From Parapristionchus giblindavisi (lineage: Eukaryota > Nematoda > Chromadorea > Rhabditida > Diplogasteridae): 64,000 nt of DNA. Both the position numbers and the translations under genes were made by a program. The number at the start of each line of letters is the position of its first letter. The stretch's first letter is position 1. Location: assembly GCA_943737045.1 (NCBI GenBank), contig CALSFV010000007.1, positions 1,079,001-1,143,000 of the forward strand. Reading direction: 5' to 3'. This document shows, piece by piece, positions 63,993 through 64,000 of this stretch. A model generated the notes under the pieces. That model made no database searches. It had not been told where the DNA came from and was given only the letters and a program-made list of their open reading frames with translations.

Positions 63993-64000
63993 CAATTCAG

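Overview
The window looks like nuclear DNA of a free-living or facultatively associated nematode. The evidence is intron-dense genes with short exons (often 70-150 bp), U-rich TTTCAG-type 3' splice sites (several directly in front of a start codon, as expected for spliced-leader acceptors), many small AT-rich introns, and an interspersed load of short inverted-repeat elements. The exon density and the TACGGTA / TTGATC-type intron filler suggest a diplogastrid-like (Pristionchus-like) rhabditid. That placement is inference; no species marker was tested.

Layout. 1-15.5 kb is gene-poor: low-complexity CT/GA tracts, a 1.4 kb long inverted-repeat element whose arms each carry a tRNA-like module (3091-4473), a 745 bp hAT-like element (7779-8523), and one possible orphan terminal exon (7168-7288). 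15.6-18.8 kb holds a 13-exon CDC25-family phosphatase (+). 18.8-24.1 kb is 3' flank and CT-rich repeats, with one copy of a tRNA-like-containing repeat. 24.1-40.7 kb is a 26-exon neprilysin/M13 metallopeptidase gene (+). A 9.8 kb intron splits off its cytoplasmic tail exons and contains a 2 kb foldback element with inverted minisatellite arrays plus hairpin MITEs. 41.3-43.2 kb is an ATF4-like bZIP gene (-). 43.9-50.3 kb is eIF2B delta (+). 50.9-56.1 kb is an unclassified Gly/Arg-rich low-complexity protein gene (-). 61.7-64.0 kb is the 5' part of an SLC26/SulP anion transporter (+), which runs off the window. All multi-exon models keep reading frame across every junction, which is the main support for them.

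The most interesting signal is regulatory. The ATF4-like effector of the integrated stress response and the delta (regulatory) subunit of eIF2B, the target of that response, sit head to head with start codons about 645 bp apart. The shared intergenic region contains a perfect TGACGTCA bZIP site. The ATF4-like gene also has an out-of-frame upstream ORF that overlaps its start codon, the layout known to drive translational induction of ATF4 in other animals. A second, later acceptor would remove that uORF.

The second theme is mobile DNA. Several non-autonomous elements have perfect 8-bp target-site duplications and terminal inverted repeats (7779-8523, 29690-31678, 44999-45159, 47820-48013, 62504-62619). 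A palindromic CTCTCCGC hairpin family has at least nine copies, and two different inverted-repeat families carry Pol III A/B-box (tRNA-like) cores. No autonomous transposase was seen.
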